Below are positions 41,747-49,996 of a stretch of 64,000 nt of DNA, in pieces. The notes beneath the pieces were generated by a model. That model did not search any database. It had not been told where the DNA came from and saw nothing but the letters and a program-made list of their open reading frames with translations. Made by a program: the position numbers and the translations under genes. Origin of the DNA: Yimella lutea (GTDB lineage: Bacteria; Actinomycetota; Actinomycetes; Actinomycetales; Dermatophilaceae); the NCBI RefSeq assembly GCF_006715095.1, contig NZ_VFMO01000001.1, positions 3,348,001-3,412,000 of the forward strand. The letters are read 5' to 3'. Position 1 is the first letter of the stretch; the number at the start of each line of letters is the position of its first letter.

Positions 41747-44359
41747 ATGACGTCACGGTCTGTCACATCAGGACGCCCCAGCGCGGGGTCGCGCGGCCGC
41801 TGGGCGATGCGCGATCGCCCGTCGGTGGTCTGGCTGATCCTCGCGTTCGTCGTTGCCGTCAACCACCGCTTCATCCCCGAATCCCGTTGGCTCATGGTGC
41901 ATCTGGTGATGCTTGGCGCGGTCACCCACTCGGCGATGGTGTGGAGCACGCACTTCACGCAGGCCTTGCTGAAGTCGCCGGAGTCCATCGATCCGCGCAA
42001 GCACCAGACGCTGCGCCTGGCCATGCTCTTCGCGGGTGTCAGCTCGATCACGATCGGCGTCCCCACCCTCTGGTGGTGGCTGGTCGTCGCCGGGGCGTGC
42101 CTGGTCGTCGGCGCCGTCTGCTGGCACGCCGTGCAGCTCGGACGTCGGTTGCGCGCCGCGCTGCCCGGCCGCTTCCGGATCACGATCCGCTACTACCTGC
42201 TCGCCGCCGCGTGCGTCCCGGTCGGGGCGACACTCGGTGTGCTGCTGGCCCGTGGACCCGAGGAACAGACTCACGCCGAACTGCTGGTCGCGCACTCCAT
42301 GACGATGGTGCTCGGCTGGCTCGGGTTCACCGTACTGGGCACGCTCGTCACCCTGGGGCCAACCATCCTGCGTACCCGGATCGATGAGAAAGCGGAGGCC
42401 TACTCGATCCGCGCTCTCCCCTTCTTCGCGATCTTCCTGGCGACCACGGTCACCGGCGCGTTGCTCGACAACCGGCCCACGCTGCTCGCCGGGCTGTTCG
42501 GCTACGTGCTCTGCGTCGTTGCCTGGGCGGTACCGCTGGTCCGCGCCTTCCGCGGCGCCAAGCAGCGGCGGGAGTTCGCCGCGTGGTCGACCGGTGCCGG
42601 GGTGCTCTGGCTCGTCGCCGCTGCCGTCACTCTGCTGGTGCGGGTGGCGCGTGACCCACTCGTCGAGATCTCCGCGTCCTACGGCCGGGTCGCCTCGATG
42701 GTGGTCGTCGGGTTCGCGCTGCAGCTGGTCACCGGTGCGCTGTCGTACCTGATCCCGAGCGTCGTCGGCGGCGGACCTCGCGTCCTGGCCGCCGGACGTT
42801 CGGTGTTCGAGAAGTGGTCGACCGCGCGGCTGGTGCTGATCAACGGTGGGTTGCTGCTGTGCGTGCTGCCGGTCCCCAGCGCCGTCCGTGTCGTGCTGTC
42901 GGTCGTCGTCCTGCTTGCCCTCGCTGCATTCATCCCGTTGATGTTCAGGGCGATTCGGTCGATGGTCCGCACCAGGATCGCGCTCGCGACCGGTGCCCCG
43001 ACCGAGCCGCCGGCCGCGCTGTCCGGCTCGCGTATCGTCCAGGCGCTGTCCGCCGCACTCGCACTTGCGGTGGCCGTCGTCGCAGGCATCGCACTCAACC
43101 CGGTGATCCTCGGCGGCACGCCCGACCAAGCCCTGTCGCCGTCGTCCGTGGTTGCGACCGGCCGGACGACCACGGTGCAGGTGACCGCGCACGACATGCA
43201 TTTCATGCCGAAAGCGGTGCAGGTGCCGGCAGGCGACCGCCTGGTCGTCGTGCTGACCAATCGGGACACCAAGAACTCGCACGACCTGACGTTCACGAAC
43301 GGCAAGGCCACCGACCGGCTGCGTCCGGGTCAGAGCCAGACGCTGGACGTCGGTGTCGTCGGTGCGAGCACCCAGGGTTGGTGCAGCGTCCTCGGGCACC
43401 GACGGATGGGGATGGTGTTCGACGTCGTCGTCACCGGAAAGCCTGCGGTTCAGGCCAATTCACCTGTCCCGGCAAATGCGGAGCAACCGTTGCGCCCGGA
43501 CGACCGGGCCCCGAGGTCCGTCGTGGACGCTTCCCTTCCTCCCGCGCCGAGCACGAAGGTGCACAGGCTGCGATTGCCGATCGTCGAACAGGAGATGGAG
43601 GTCGCACCCGGCATCAAACAGAAGCGCTGGACGTTCGGCGGCACCGTCCCCGGCCCGACGCTGCGCGGCAGGATCGGTGACACCTTCGAGATCACCTTGG
43701 TCAACCAGGGGTCGATGGGTCACTCCATCGACTTCCACGCGGGCTCGCTGGCACCGGACCGGCCCATGCGGACGATCGCGCCTGGTCAGTCGCTGGTGTA
43801 CCGGTTCACCGCGACGCGCGCCGGCATCTGGATGTATCACTGCTCGACCATGCCCATGTCGATGCACATCGCAGCCGGCATGCACGGTGCGGTGATCATC
43901 GACCCGCCGAACCTGCCGACGGTCGATCGGGAGTACGTGCTCGTGCAATCGGAGGCGTACGTGAATGGCGACGGCCGATCGAAGGTCGCCGAGGTCGACG
44001 GTGATGCGGTCTCCGCCGAGAAGCTGGATCTGGCGACCTTCAACGGAATTGCCGGCCAGTACGACCACCGGCCGTTGACCGCGAAGGTGGGCGAACGGGT
44101 CCGGATCTGGGTGCTGAATGCGGGTCCGAACCGGGGCACGTCCTTCCATGTGGTCGGCGGCCAGTACGACCGGGTGTACTTCGAGGGCAACGACCTGCTG
44201 AACGGCGGGCCGGGCGGTGCGCAGTCGCTCGCGCTGGCGGCGGCGCAGGGAGGGTTCGTCGAACTCACGCTGCCGGAGGCCGGCAACTACCCATTCGTGT
44301 CACACGTGATGGTGGACGCCGAACGCGGTGCTCACGGCATCCTGCGGGTCAGCCGGTAG
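41747..44359 (+). CDS. Membrane-fused copper nitrite reductase (NirK/AniA type)
   Basis: An 870-residue three-part protein. Residues about 20-455 form roughly 12 transmembrane helices with several histidines (VHLVMLGAVTHSAMVWSTHF; VAHSMTMVLGW). Residues about 470-560 are a cupredoxin with likely type 1 copper ligands (NSHDLTF; GWCSVLGHRRMGM). Residues about 605-868 are two cupredoxin domains with the AniA-type pattern: His659, Asp662, His664, His698-Cys699, His707, Met712 and His801, giving type 1 and type 2 copper sites. It would reduce nitrite to NO with electrons fed through its own membrane and cupredoxin parts. The membrane domain may bind heme (inference). A hemerythrin gene precedes it. 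Confidence 0.85.
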   Translation: MTSRSVTSGRPSAGSRGRWAMRDRPSVVWLILAFVVAVNHRFIPESRWLMVHLVMLGAVTHSAMVWSTHFTQALLKSPESIDPRKHQTLRLAMLFAGVSSITIGVPTLWWWLVVAGACLVVGAVCWHAVQLGRRLRAALPGRFRITIRYYLLAAACVPVGATLGVLLARGPEEQTHAELLVAHSMTMVLGWLGFTVLGTLVTLGPTILRTRIDEKAEAYSIRALPFFAIFLATTVTGALLDNRPTLLAGLFGYVLCVVAWAVPLVRAFRGAKQRREFAAWSTGAGVLWLVAAAVTLLVRVARDPLVEISASYGRVASMVVVGFALQLVTGALSYLIPSVVGGGPRVLAAGRSVFEKWSTARLVLINGGLLLCVLPVPSAVRVVLSVVVLLALAAFIPLMFRAIRSMVRTRIALATGAPTEPPAALSGSRIVQALSAALALAVAVVAGIALNPVILGGTPDQALSPSSVVATGRTTTVQVTAHDMHFMPKAVQVPAGDRLVVVLTNRDTKNSHDLTFTNGKATDRLRPGQSQTLDVGVVGASTQGWCSVLGHRRMGMVFDVVVTGKPAVQANSPVPANAEQPLRPDDRAPRSVVDASLPPAPSTKVHRLRLPIVEQEMEVAPGIKQKRWTFGGTVPGPTLRGRIGDTFEITLVNQGSMGHSIDFHAGSLAPDRPMRTIAPGQSLVYRFTATRAGIWMYHCSTMPMSMHIAAGMHGAVIIDPPNLPTVDREYVLVQSEAYVNGDGRSKVAEVDGDAVSAEKLDLATFNGIAGQYDHRPLTAKVGERVRIWVLNAGPNRGTSFHVVGGQYDRVYFEGNDLLNGGPGGAQSLALAAAQGGFVELTLPEAGNYPFVSHVMVDAERGAHGILRVSR

Positions 44360-45176
44360 CAGCAGCCACCGGCGCCGAACGACGCCCGAGGCGCAGCCGT
44401 TCCAAGGGCAGGAAGGCGAACAGGCAGACCACCGTCGGGATGAAGTGGATGCTCAGCAGCGCGAACGTGCTGGCGTGGAAGACGAACCAGAATCCGACGT
44501 ACGCGTACAGCGGACGACCGCGCAGCACGAGCATCAGCGGCGCGAGGAACTCGGCGATCAGCGAGATCCACTGGAAGACATAGGTGACCTGGGGGACGCT
44601 GGTGAGCGGCTCGGCGATGAATGACCCGCGCCGGGTGATCGCCCAGACGAGTACCGCCGAACTCGCCCAACCCCAGCCTGCTTCCTTCACTTTCGCGACG
44701 GCCGCGAGGAAATAGGTCGCTGCGACCGAGATCTGGATCATCCGGACCGTCCACCCGTTGCGCTGCAACGCATCTCGCGCGTCGGTGATCCGCCCGGCGG
44801 CGAGCGGGAGCACGAACAGGGCGACCAGCAACGCGAGGTGGTCGTGGTTGATCTTGGCGTAGGAGTAGGCATTGCTGAGCCAGTCGAGCATCCCGAAGGC
44901 GACGACCCATCCGGCGATCTTGGGTTTGATCCCGAGCAGGCCGAGGACGGCCCCGACCGCGATCACGATCTGCAGTACGCGGACATACACCGCGTTCGGT
45001 TGCGGCAGGTGCAACAGATCGCGGATGGGCAGCGGCTGGTAGAGGTCGGCGGGGATGTTCCCGTGGCCGATCGGGAACGCCGTCAGCCAGAAGATGTCGA
45101 GCAGCACCACGAGATACACCAGCCGCCGCATCCAGATGATGCGCTCGGTGGGCACCTGCGGGAAGGCCCAGTTCAC
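44349..45176 (-). CDS. HTTM/DoxX-like multi-span membrane protein
   Basis: A 275-residue protein with about seven hydrophobic segments. PQVPTERIIWMRRLVYLVVLLDIFW, then NAYSYAKINHDHLALLVALFVLP and ISVAATYFLAAVAKVKEAGWGWASSAVLVW, resemble HTTM proteins related to vitamin K-dependent carboxylases. Catalytic use is unknown. GTG 45176 overlaps the upstream stop as GTGA. The 3' end overlaps the nitrite reductase gene by 11 bp on the other strand. Confidence 0.7.
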   Translation of the reverse strand: MNWAFPQVPTERIIWMRRLVYLVVLLDIFWLTAFPIGHGNIPADLYQPLPIRDLLHLPQPNAVYVRVLQIVIAVGAVLGLLGIKPKIAGWVVAFGMLDWLSNAYSYAKINHDHLALLVALFVLPLAAGRITDARDALQRNGWTVRMIQISVAATYFLAAVAKVKEAGWGWASSAVLVWAITRRGSFIAEPLTSVPQVTYVFQWISLIAEFLAPLMLVLRGRPLYAYVGFWFVFHASTFALLSIHFIPTVVCLFAFLPLERLRLGRRSAPVAAATG

Positions 45177-45670
45177 GAGAGATCCTTCGGGTCGTGGGGG
45201 TCGACGACCTGCCAGGTGGCCAGCACCACCCGCTGCGGCTTGCCGTGGGCCGCGCCGCCACGCAGTTGTTGGACCGTGTCGACGAGGTAGATCACCCGGT
45301 ACCCCGGCGGGTTCGACAACGACCGGGACGCCGCGACCGCGACGGCCTGCAGGCGCTTGGGCTCGGCGAGGATGCGGGTCTCCTGACCCTCGATCTCGGC
45401 TCGTTCCAAGCCGATTCCGCCGGCACCCAACGGCACGACGACCCTGCGTCCGTCGACGGTGTCGGCCTCGATGCCGAGTGAGCGCACCTGCCCGTCCGGG
45501 TTCACCCCGAACGCGAACATCACCATCGGGCCGATCGGCCACCACCGGTCGTTGCCGACTGCGGAGCCAAGGACGAGGGCGACCACCAGTACGAGCAATG
45601 CGGCGACGCGAGCCCACAACCCGACCGTTCGGGTCGGCGAATCGGTCTGCTCGGGCACGTCCGTCAGCAT
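45173..45670 (-). CDS. Hypothetical single-span membrane protein, partner of the HTTM-like protein
   Basis: A 165-residue protein with one transmembrane helix at about residues 20-40, then WWPIGPMVMFAFGVNPDG, and a soluble tail of about 120 residues (GIEADTVDGRRVVVPLGAGGIGLERAEIEGQ). No domain known to me. It is coupled to the HTTM-like gene by GTGA; such pairs recur in actinobacteria and probably form a complex (inference). Confidence 0.65.
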   Translation of the reverse strand: MLTDVPEQTDSPTRTVGLWARVAALLVLVVALVLGSAVGNDRWWPIGPMVMFAFGVNPDGQVRSLGIEADTVDGRRVVVPLGAGGIGLERAEIEGQETRILAEPKRLQAVAVAASRSLSNPPGYRVIYLVDTVQQLRGGAAHGKPQRVVLATWQVVDPHDPKDLS

Positions 45671-45700
45671 GCCAGCAGCGGGCGCGACGACACCGACAGG

Positions 45701-46480
45701 TCAGGCATCGGCGAGCAGGTCACTGACCGTCCGCAGCGCCAATCCCCTTGCGACACACTTCGGTACGAAGTCCTCCAGGGCCAGAACAACCTCCTGGGTC
45801 GCCGTGCCGCGTCCGTCGTGGCAGAGCACGATCGCACCGTCGGACAGTTCGGCTTCGAGTCGTTCGGCTGCGGCTGCCGACTGGCGTCCGGGCAGGTAGT
45901 CGGACCACAGGACCATCCGCAGCCGCTGCATCGTCGCCGCGTGCAGCACCGGCGCGTCGAACCGACCGTACGGCGGACGCATGAGCACCGGCGTGTACCC
46001 GGTGAGTTCGGTGATCGCCTGCTTGGTGCGCTGCATGGAGCCGGCCAGTTCATCGGGGGTCAACTGAGCCATGTCGCGATGGTCGGCGCCGTGCACGGCG
46101 AGCTCGTGACCTTCCCGCGCAATGCGACGGGTCAGTTCCGGATGTTTGTTCACGTGATCGACCAGGACGAAAAACGTTGCTCTGCAACTCTTCTCGGCGA
46201 GGTTGTCCAGAATCGCGGGTGTGTAGCGCGGGTCGGGACCGTCGTCGAAGGTGAGCGCGATGCCGGGGTTCGAGCTGCGCCAGACGACGTCCGCCCGGAA
46301 TTCGCCGGTGCGCGGCGACGGCGGCGACAGCCGGTACGACGGCTCACGGTTCGTGCGCTCGTGTTCGTCGATGGCGAAGGCTGCGCTCGCGCCGGTGGAC
46401 AAACTGGCCGCAGCAACCCCACCGGACATGAGTAGCGCCCGCCGTCGGCTCACCGAAAAAGAACCCCTCGTTTCCCCCAT
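45701..46480 (-). CDS. Tat-exported polysaccharide deacetylase (NodB/CE4)
   Basis: A 259-residue exported enzyme. The N-terminus has SRRRALLMSGGVAAASLS, a twin-arginine-like signal with an AxA-type cut near residue 33. The NodB domain shows TFDDGPDPRYTP (motif 1), HELAVHGADHRDM (metal-binding H-x3-H), RPPYGRFDAP (motif 3) and a late LCHDGR. It removes acetyl groups from peptidoglycan or another N-acetyl sugar polymer outside the cell. ATG 46480 is preceded by CATAAT at 7 nt, suggesting a leaderless message. Confidence 0.9.
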   Translation of the reverse strand: MGETRGSFSVSRRRALLMSGGVAAASLSTGASAAFAIDEHERTNREPSYRLSPPSPRTGEFRADVVWRSSNPGIALTFDDGPDPRYTPAILDNLAEKSCRATFFVLVDHVNKHPELTRRIAREGHELAVHGADHRDMAQLTPDELAGSMQRTKQAITELTGYTPVLMRPPYGRFDAPVLHAATMQRLRMVLWSDYLPGRQSAAAAERLEAELSDGAIVLCHDGRGTATQEVVLALEDFVPKCVARGLALRTVSDLLADA

Positions 46481-46564
46481 GTTCACGATTATGGCGACGC
46501 TGCGACGATCGCGCCACGCGAATGCCGGCGGCGGCCCGTCGCTGGAGGTCGGTGGGGCGGCCGG

Positions 46565-47620
46565 TCAGGACATCGCTGCGCGGATGGCAGCGGCGAACTC
46601 GTCAATGTCCTGCTCGGTGGTGTCCCAGGAACACATCCACCGCACTTCCCCGACACCCTCGTCCCAGAAGTAGAAGTGGAAGTCTTCCATCAGCTTCTGC
46701 GACACCGACTTCGGCAGGATCGCGAAGACCGCGTTCGCCTGCACTGGGCGGGGCAGGATGACGCCGTCGATGTCGCGTACCGCTTCAGCCAGCCGGGTGG
46801 CCATCGCGTTGGCGTGGCCGGCGTTGCGCAGGTACAACTCGTCGGTCAGCAGCGCCTCGAGTTGAGTACTGACGAAGCGCATCTTGGACGCCAACTGCAT
46901 CGACTGCTTGCGCAGGTACTTCATCCCGGTGACGACCTCGGGGTTGAGCACGAGCACCGCTTCGCCGACCATGAGTCCGTTCTTGGTACCGCCGAACGAC
47001 ACGATGTCGACGCCGGTGTCGGTGATCATCTCCTTGAAGGTGACCGCGAGGCTCGCTGCCGCGTTCGACAGGCGAGAACCGTCGACATGCAGCACCCAGC
47101 CGTTCGCGTGGACGCGCTCGGCGATGTGGGCGATCTCCTCGACCGTGTAGACCGTGCCGAGTTCGGTGGACTGGGTGATCGAGACGACCTTCGGCTGCGC
47201 GTGATGCTCGTCGTCCTTGCGCACCCCGACCGTGTCGATGAGTTCGGGGGTGAGCTTGCCGTCCGGGGTCGGCACGGTCATCAGCTTCAGTCCGCCCATC
47301 CGCTCGGGCGCTGCGCACTCGTCGACGTGGATGTGCGCTGTCGCGGTGCAGATCACCGACTCCCACCGCTGCGTGACCGCCTGCAACGCCACGACATTCG
47401 CTCCCGTTCCGTTGAAGACCGGGTAGGCCTCGGCCTTGTCGCCGAAGTGCCCTTTGAAGGTCTCCTGCAGACGGGCGGTGTAGACGTCGTCGCCGTACGC
47501 GGTCTGGTGTCCACGGTTCGCCCGGACGATCGCGGCGAGCACCTCGGGGTGGATGCCGGAGTAGTTGTCACTGGCGAATCCGCGGTCGGTCGGGTCGTGC
47601 AGCACATCGAGTTCAGTCAC
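46565..47620 (-). CDS. Low-specificity L-threonine aldolase
   Basis: A 351-residue PLP enzyme of fold type I. It has ASDNYSGIHPEVLAAI, FNGTGANVVALQAV, HVDECAAPER, LHVDGSRLSNAA with the PLP Asp, and the lysine in SFGGTKNGLM (Schiff base). It splits threonine or allo-threonine into glycine and acetaldehyde. GTG 47620 lies about 9 nt after AGAGG; a GTG two codons earlier is too close to it. A repeat-rich gap separates it from the next minus-strand gene. Confidence 0.93.
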   Translation of the reverse strand: MTELDVLHDPTDRGFASDNYSGIHPEVLAAIVRANRGHQTAYGDDVYTARLQETFKGHFGDKAEAYPVFNGTGANVVALQAVTQRWESVICTATAHIHVDECAAPERMGGLKLMTVPTPDGKLTPELIDTVGVRKDDEHHAQPKVVSITQSTELGTVYTVEEIAHIAERVHANGWVLHVDGSRLSNAAASLAVTFKEMITDTGVDIVSFGGTKNGLMVGEAVLVLNPEVVTGMKYLRKQSMQLASKMRFVSTQLEALLTDELYLRNAGHANAMATRLAEAVRDIDGVILPRPVQANAVFAILPKSVSQKLMEDFHFYFWDEGVGEVRWMCSWDTTEQDIDEFAAAIRAAMS

Positions 47621-47691
47621 GCCCACAATCCTCTCAGCCTCCCTCGTGCGGCTCTGGCCCCCCGTGGTCCCGCTGTTCACGGTCTCCGCTG

Positions 47692-47900
47692 AAACGCACG
47701 CCTGAGGAACCAGCGCGTACACGCCGGGCCATCTCGACGAAGCACTCCGCCGACGGCGGCCGTACCAGCCACTTCGCACGCGCCAGAGGTTTCGACGCAG
47801 GCATCCTCCTGCGTCGGACGCCTGGCTCAACCAGCGAAAAGACCAGCCGCCATCGCTGGTTGAGCCGAACGCCTGAGGAACGAAGGCGTACGCGCCGACA
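47692..47900. repeat. Extragenic palindromic repeat cluster
   Basis: This lies in the 317-bp gap between the threonine aldolase and SDR genes. Two direct copies of a 28-bp unit beginning CGCCTGAGGAAC (47699-47726 and 47870-47897) match at 24 positions. Between them lie a 9-bp hairpin (47793-47816) and a 14-bp inverted repeat GGCTCAACCAGCGA / TCGCTGGTTGAGCC (47824-47837, 47853-47866). The CTGGTTGAGC core resembles repeats scattered in many actinobacterial genomes. No credible gene is seen. Confidence 0.7.
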
Positions 47901-47937
47901 CCCGGTGAGTGACACGGCCTCTCAGTCGAACGGAATG

Positions 47938-48702
47938 TCAGCGGGGGGGCATGCGGAGTGCGCCGTCGAGGCGGATGACCTCGCCGTTGAGCATCGGGTT
48001 GGCGACGATGGAGTCGACGAGCTGCGCGTACTCCTCCGGGCGGCCGAGCCGCGAGGGGTGTGGCACCTGAGCCTCGAGGACGCTCTTCACGTCGTTCGGG
48101 AGGCCGGCCATCATCGGGGTCTCGAAGGTGCCCGGGGCGATCGTCATGACTCGGATTCCCCTGTCCGCCAGGTCTCGTGCTGCCGTCAGCGTGAGACCGA
48201 CGACGCCGCCCTTGGAGCTGGCGTACGCAGCCTGTCCGACCTGACCGTCGAATGCAGCGACAGACGCGGTCATGACAACCACTCCACGGTCACCCTCGAC
48301 CGGCTCGTTCTCGGTCATCGCCGCCGCAGCCAGCCGGAGCACGTTGAACGTGCCGATCAGGTTGATCTCGACAACGGTACGGAACTGCTCCAGATCGTGC
48401 GCGCCGCGCTTGCCCACGATGCGCCCCGGGGTCGCGACGCCGGCGCAGTTGACCACGATGCGCAAATCACCGAGTTCCCTGGCTGCGTCAACCGCGGTTT
48501 GCACCTGGGCCTCGTCACGCACATCGGCCGCGACGAAACGGACACGGTCGCCCAACTCGTCGGCCAGGCTCTGCGCCTTTGACGACGCCAGGTCGGCCAG
48601 GACCACAGCGGCGCCCTCGGCGTTCAGACGGCGCGCGGTCGCTTCGCCGAGGCCGGAGCCACCACCGGTGATCAAGGCAACGGTCGTGTCGGTGATCTTC
48701 AT
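47938..48702 (-). CDS. SDR family oxidoreductase, type II 3-hydroxyacyl-CoA dehydrogenase-like
   Basis: A 254-residue [54 protein letters not shown] (Ser, Tyr, Lys) and [14 protein letters not shown]. The pattern APGTF(x)TPM and the C-terminal [16 protein letters not shown] are characteristic of 17-beta-HSD10-like 3-hydroxyacyl-CoA dehydrogenases that oxidise short branched acyl chains. It sits 26 bp after an acyl-CoA dehydrogenase gene, forming a breakdown unit. Confidence 0.9.
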   Translation of the reverse strand: MKITDTTVALITGGGSGLGEATARRLNAEGAAVVLADLASSKAQSLADELGDRVRFVAADVRDEAQVQTAVDAARELGDLRIVVNCAGVATPGRIVGKRGAHDLEQFRTVVEINLIGTFNVLRLAAAAMTENEPVEGDRGVVVMTASVAAFDGQVGQAAYASSKGGVVGLTLTAARDLADRGIRVMTIAPGTFETPMMAGLPNDVKSVLEAQVPHPSRLGRPEEYAQLVDSIVANPMLNGEVIRLDGALRMPPR

Positions 48703-48728
48703 GGGAAGTCCTTGTCTCGAAATCGAAT

Positions 48729-49877
48729 TCACAGGGAAGCGAGCAGGTGACGCGAGATCACCAGGCGCTGGATCTGGTTGGTGCCCTCGAAGATCTGGGT
48801 CACCTTGGCCTCACGGAAGAACCGCTCAACCGGGAAGTCCTGGGTGTAGCCGGCGCCGCCGAGCACCTGGACGGCGTCGGTCGTCACCTTCATGGCGGCG
48901 TCCGTGGCGACCAGCTTCGCCACCGCGGCCGCCTTGCCGAACGGGCGGCCGGCGTCCTTCAGGCGCGCGGCGTGCAGGTAGGTCGCGCGGGCCGCACCGA
49001 CCGCGGCGTCCATGTCGGCCAGCATGAACGCCAACCCCTGGTTGTCGGCGATCGCGCGGCCGAACTGCTGACGCTCCTTCGCGTACGCCACGGAGTGGTC
49101 GAGCGCCGACTGTGCCAATCCCGTTGCTGCCGCGGCGATTCCGAGACGACCGGCATCCAGTGCGCTGAGCGCGATTGCCATCCCCTGACCACGCTCACCG
49201 ATCAGCGCGTCAGCACCGACCGGCACGTCGTCGTAGACGACCTCCGCCACCGGGTCACCGTGCAGACCCATCTTCTTCTCCGGTGCACCGAAGCTCAGTC
49301 CGTCGGCATCGGCGGGCACGACGAAGCAGGACAGACCCTTGCCCGCGGTGTCGTCCGTGCGTGCGAACGTCGTGTAGTAGTCGGCGTGAGCAGCATGGGA
49401 GATCCACGCCTTGGTTCCCTTGATCCGCCAGTCCTCACCCTCCTGGACGGCACGTGTGCGCATGTGCGCGATGTCGGAGCCGAACTCCCGCTCCGACAGG
49501 CCGTAGGCGCCAAGTTGTTCCCCGCCGAGCATCCCCGGCAGGAGGGCCTCCTGTTGTTCGCGAGTGCCGAACTCGGCCACCGGGTACGCGGTGAGGCAGT
49601 GCACGCTGACGCCGACAGCCACCGCCATCCAACGCTGTGCGATCTCCTCGACCACCTGCAGGTAGACCTCGTACGGCTGGTCGGCGCCGCCGAACTCCTC
49701 CGGGTAGGGCAACGACAACAGCCCGGCGCGGCCGAGCACACGGAACACGTCCCGCGGCGGGGTGGCCGTCGCCTCGTCCCCTGATGCACGTGGCAGGACC
49801 TCCCCATCGGCGAGTTCGCGGGTGAGGTCGAGCAGATCTGTCGCCTCATCGGTCGGCAGCAGGCGTTCAACGGGCAT
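48729..49877 (-). CDS. Acyl-CoA dehydrogenase
   Basis: A 382-residue flavoenzyme. [36 protein letters not shown] (in the flavin site, where TEP is usual), [23 protein letters not shown] and [43 protein letters not shown] with the catalytic Glu in EGTNQIQ. Probably branched or short chains given the following SDR. ATG 49877 has TAGCCT 7 nt upstream (49885-49890). It diverges from the DUF6421 gene. Confidence 0.93.
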   Translation of the reverse strand: MPVERLLPTDEATDLLDLTRELADGEVLPRASGDEATATPPRDVFRVLGRAGLLSLPYPEEFGGADQPYEVYLQVVEEIAQRWMAVAVGVSVHCLTAYPVAEFGTREQQEALLPGMLGGEQLGAYGLSEREFGSDIAHMRTRAVQEGEDWRIKGTKAWISHAAHADYYTTFARTDDTAGKGLSCFVVPADADGLSFGAPEKKMGLHGDPVAEVVYDDVPVGADALIGERGQGMAIALSALDAGRLGIAAAATGLAQSALDHSVAYAKERQQFGRAIADNQGLAFMLADMDAAVGAARATYLHAARLKDAGRPFGKAAAVAKLVATDAAMKVTTDAVQVLGGAGYTQDFPVERFFREAKVTQIFEGTNQIQRLVISRHLLASL

Positions 49878-49949
49878 GACGGCAAGGCTACTGACCACCG
49901 CACACGGTGTGACGGGGACCACCTGCCGCCTCGACGACTGCAATATTTA

Positions 49950-49971
49950 CGGTCTAGGCTGGATCAGACCG
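49950..49971. promoter_or_regulatory. Inverted repeat upstream of the DUF6421 gene
   Basis: CGGTCT and AGACCG, 6-bp arms with a 10-bp spacer, lie 25 bp upstream of the DUF6421 start in an AT-richer stretch between divergent genes. A candidate operator. Confidence 0.4.
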
Positions 49972-49996
49972 AAAGTTTTGTATGGAGGTGACCTCA

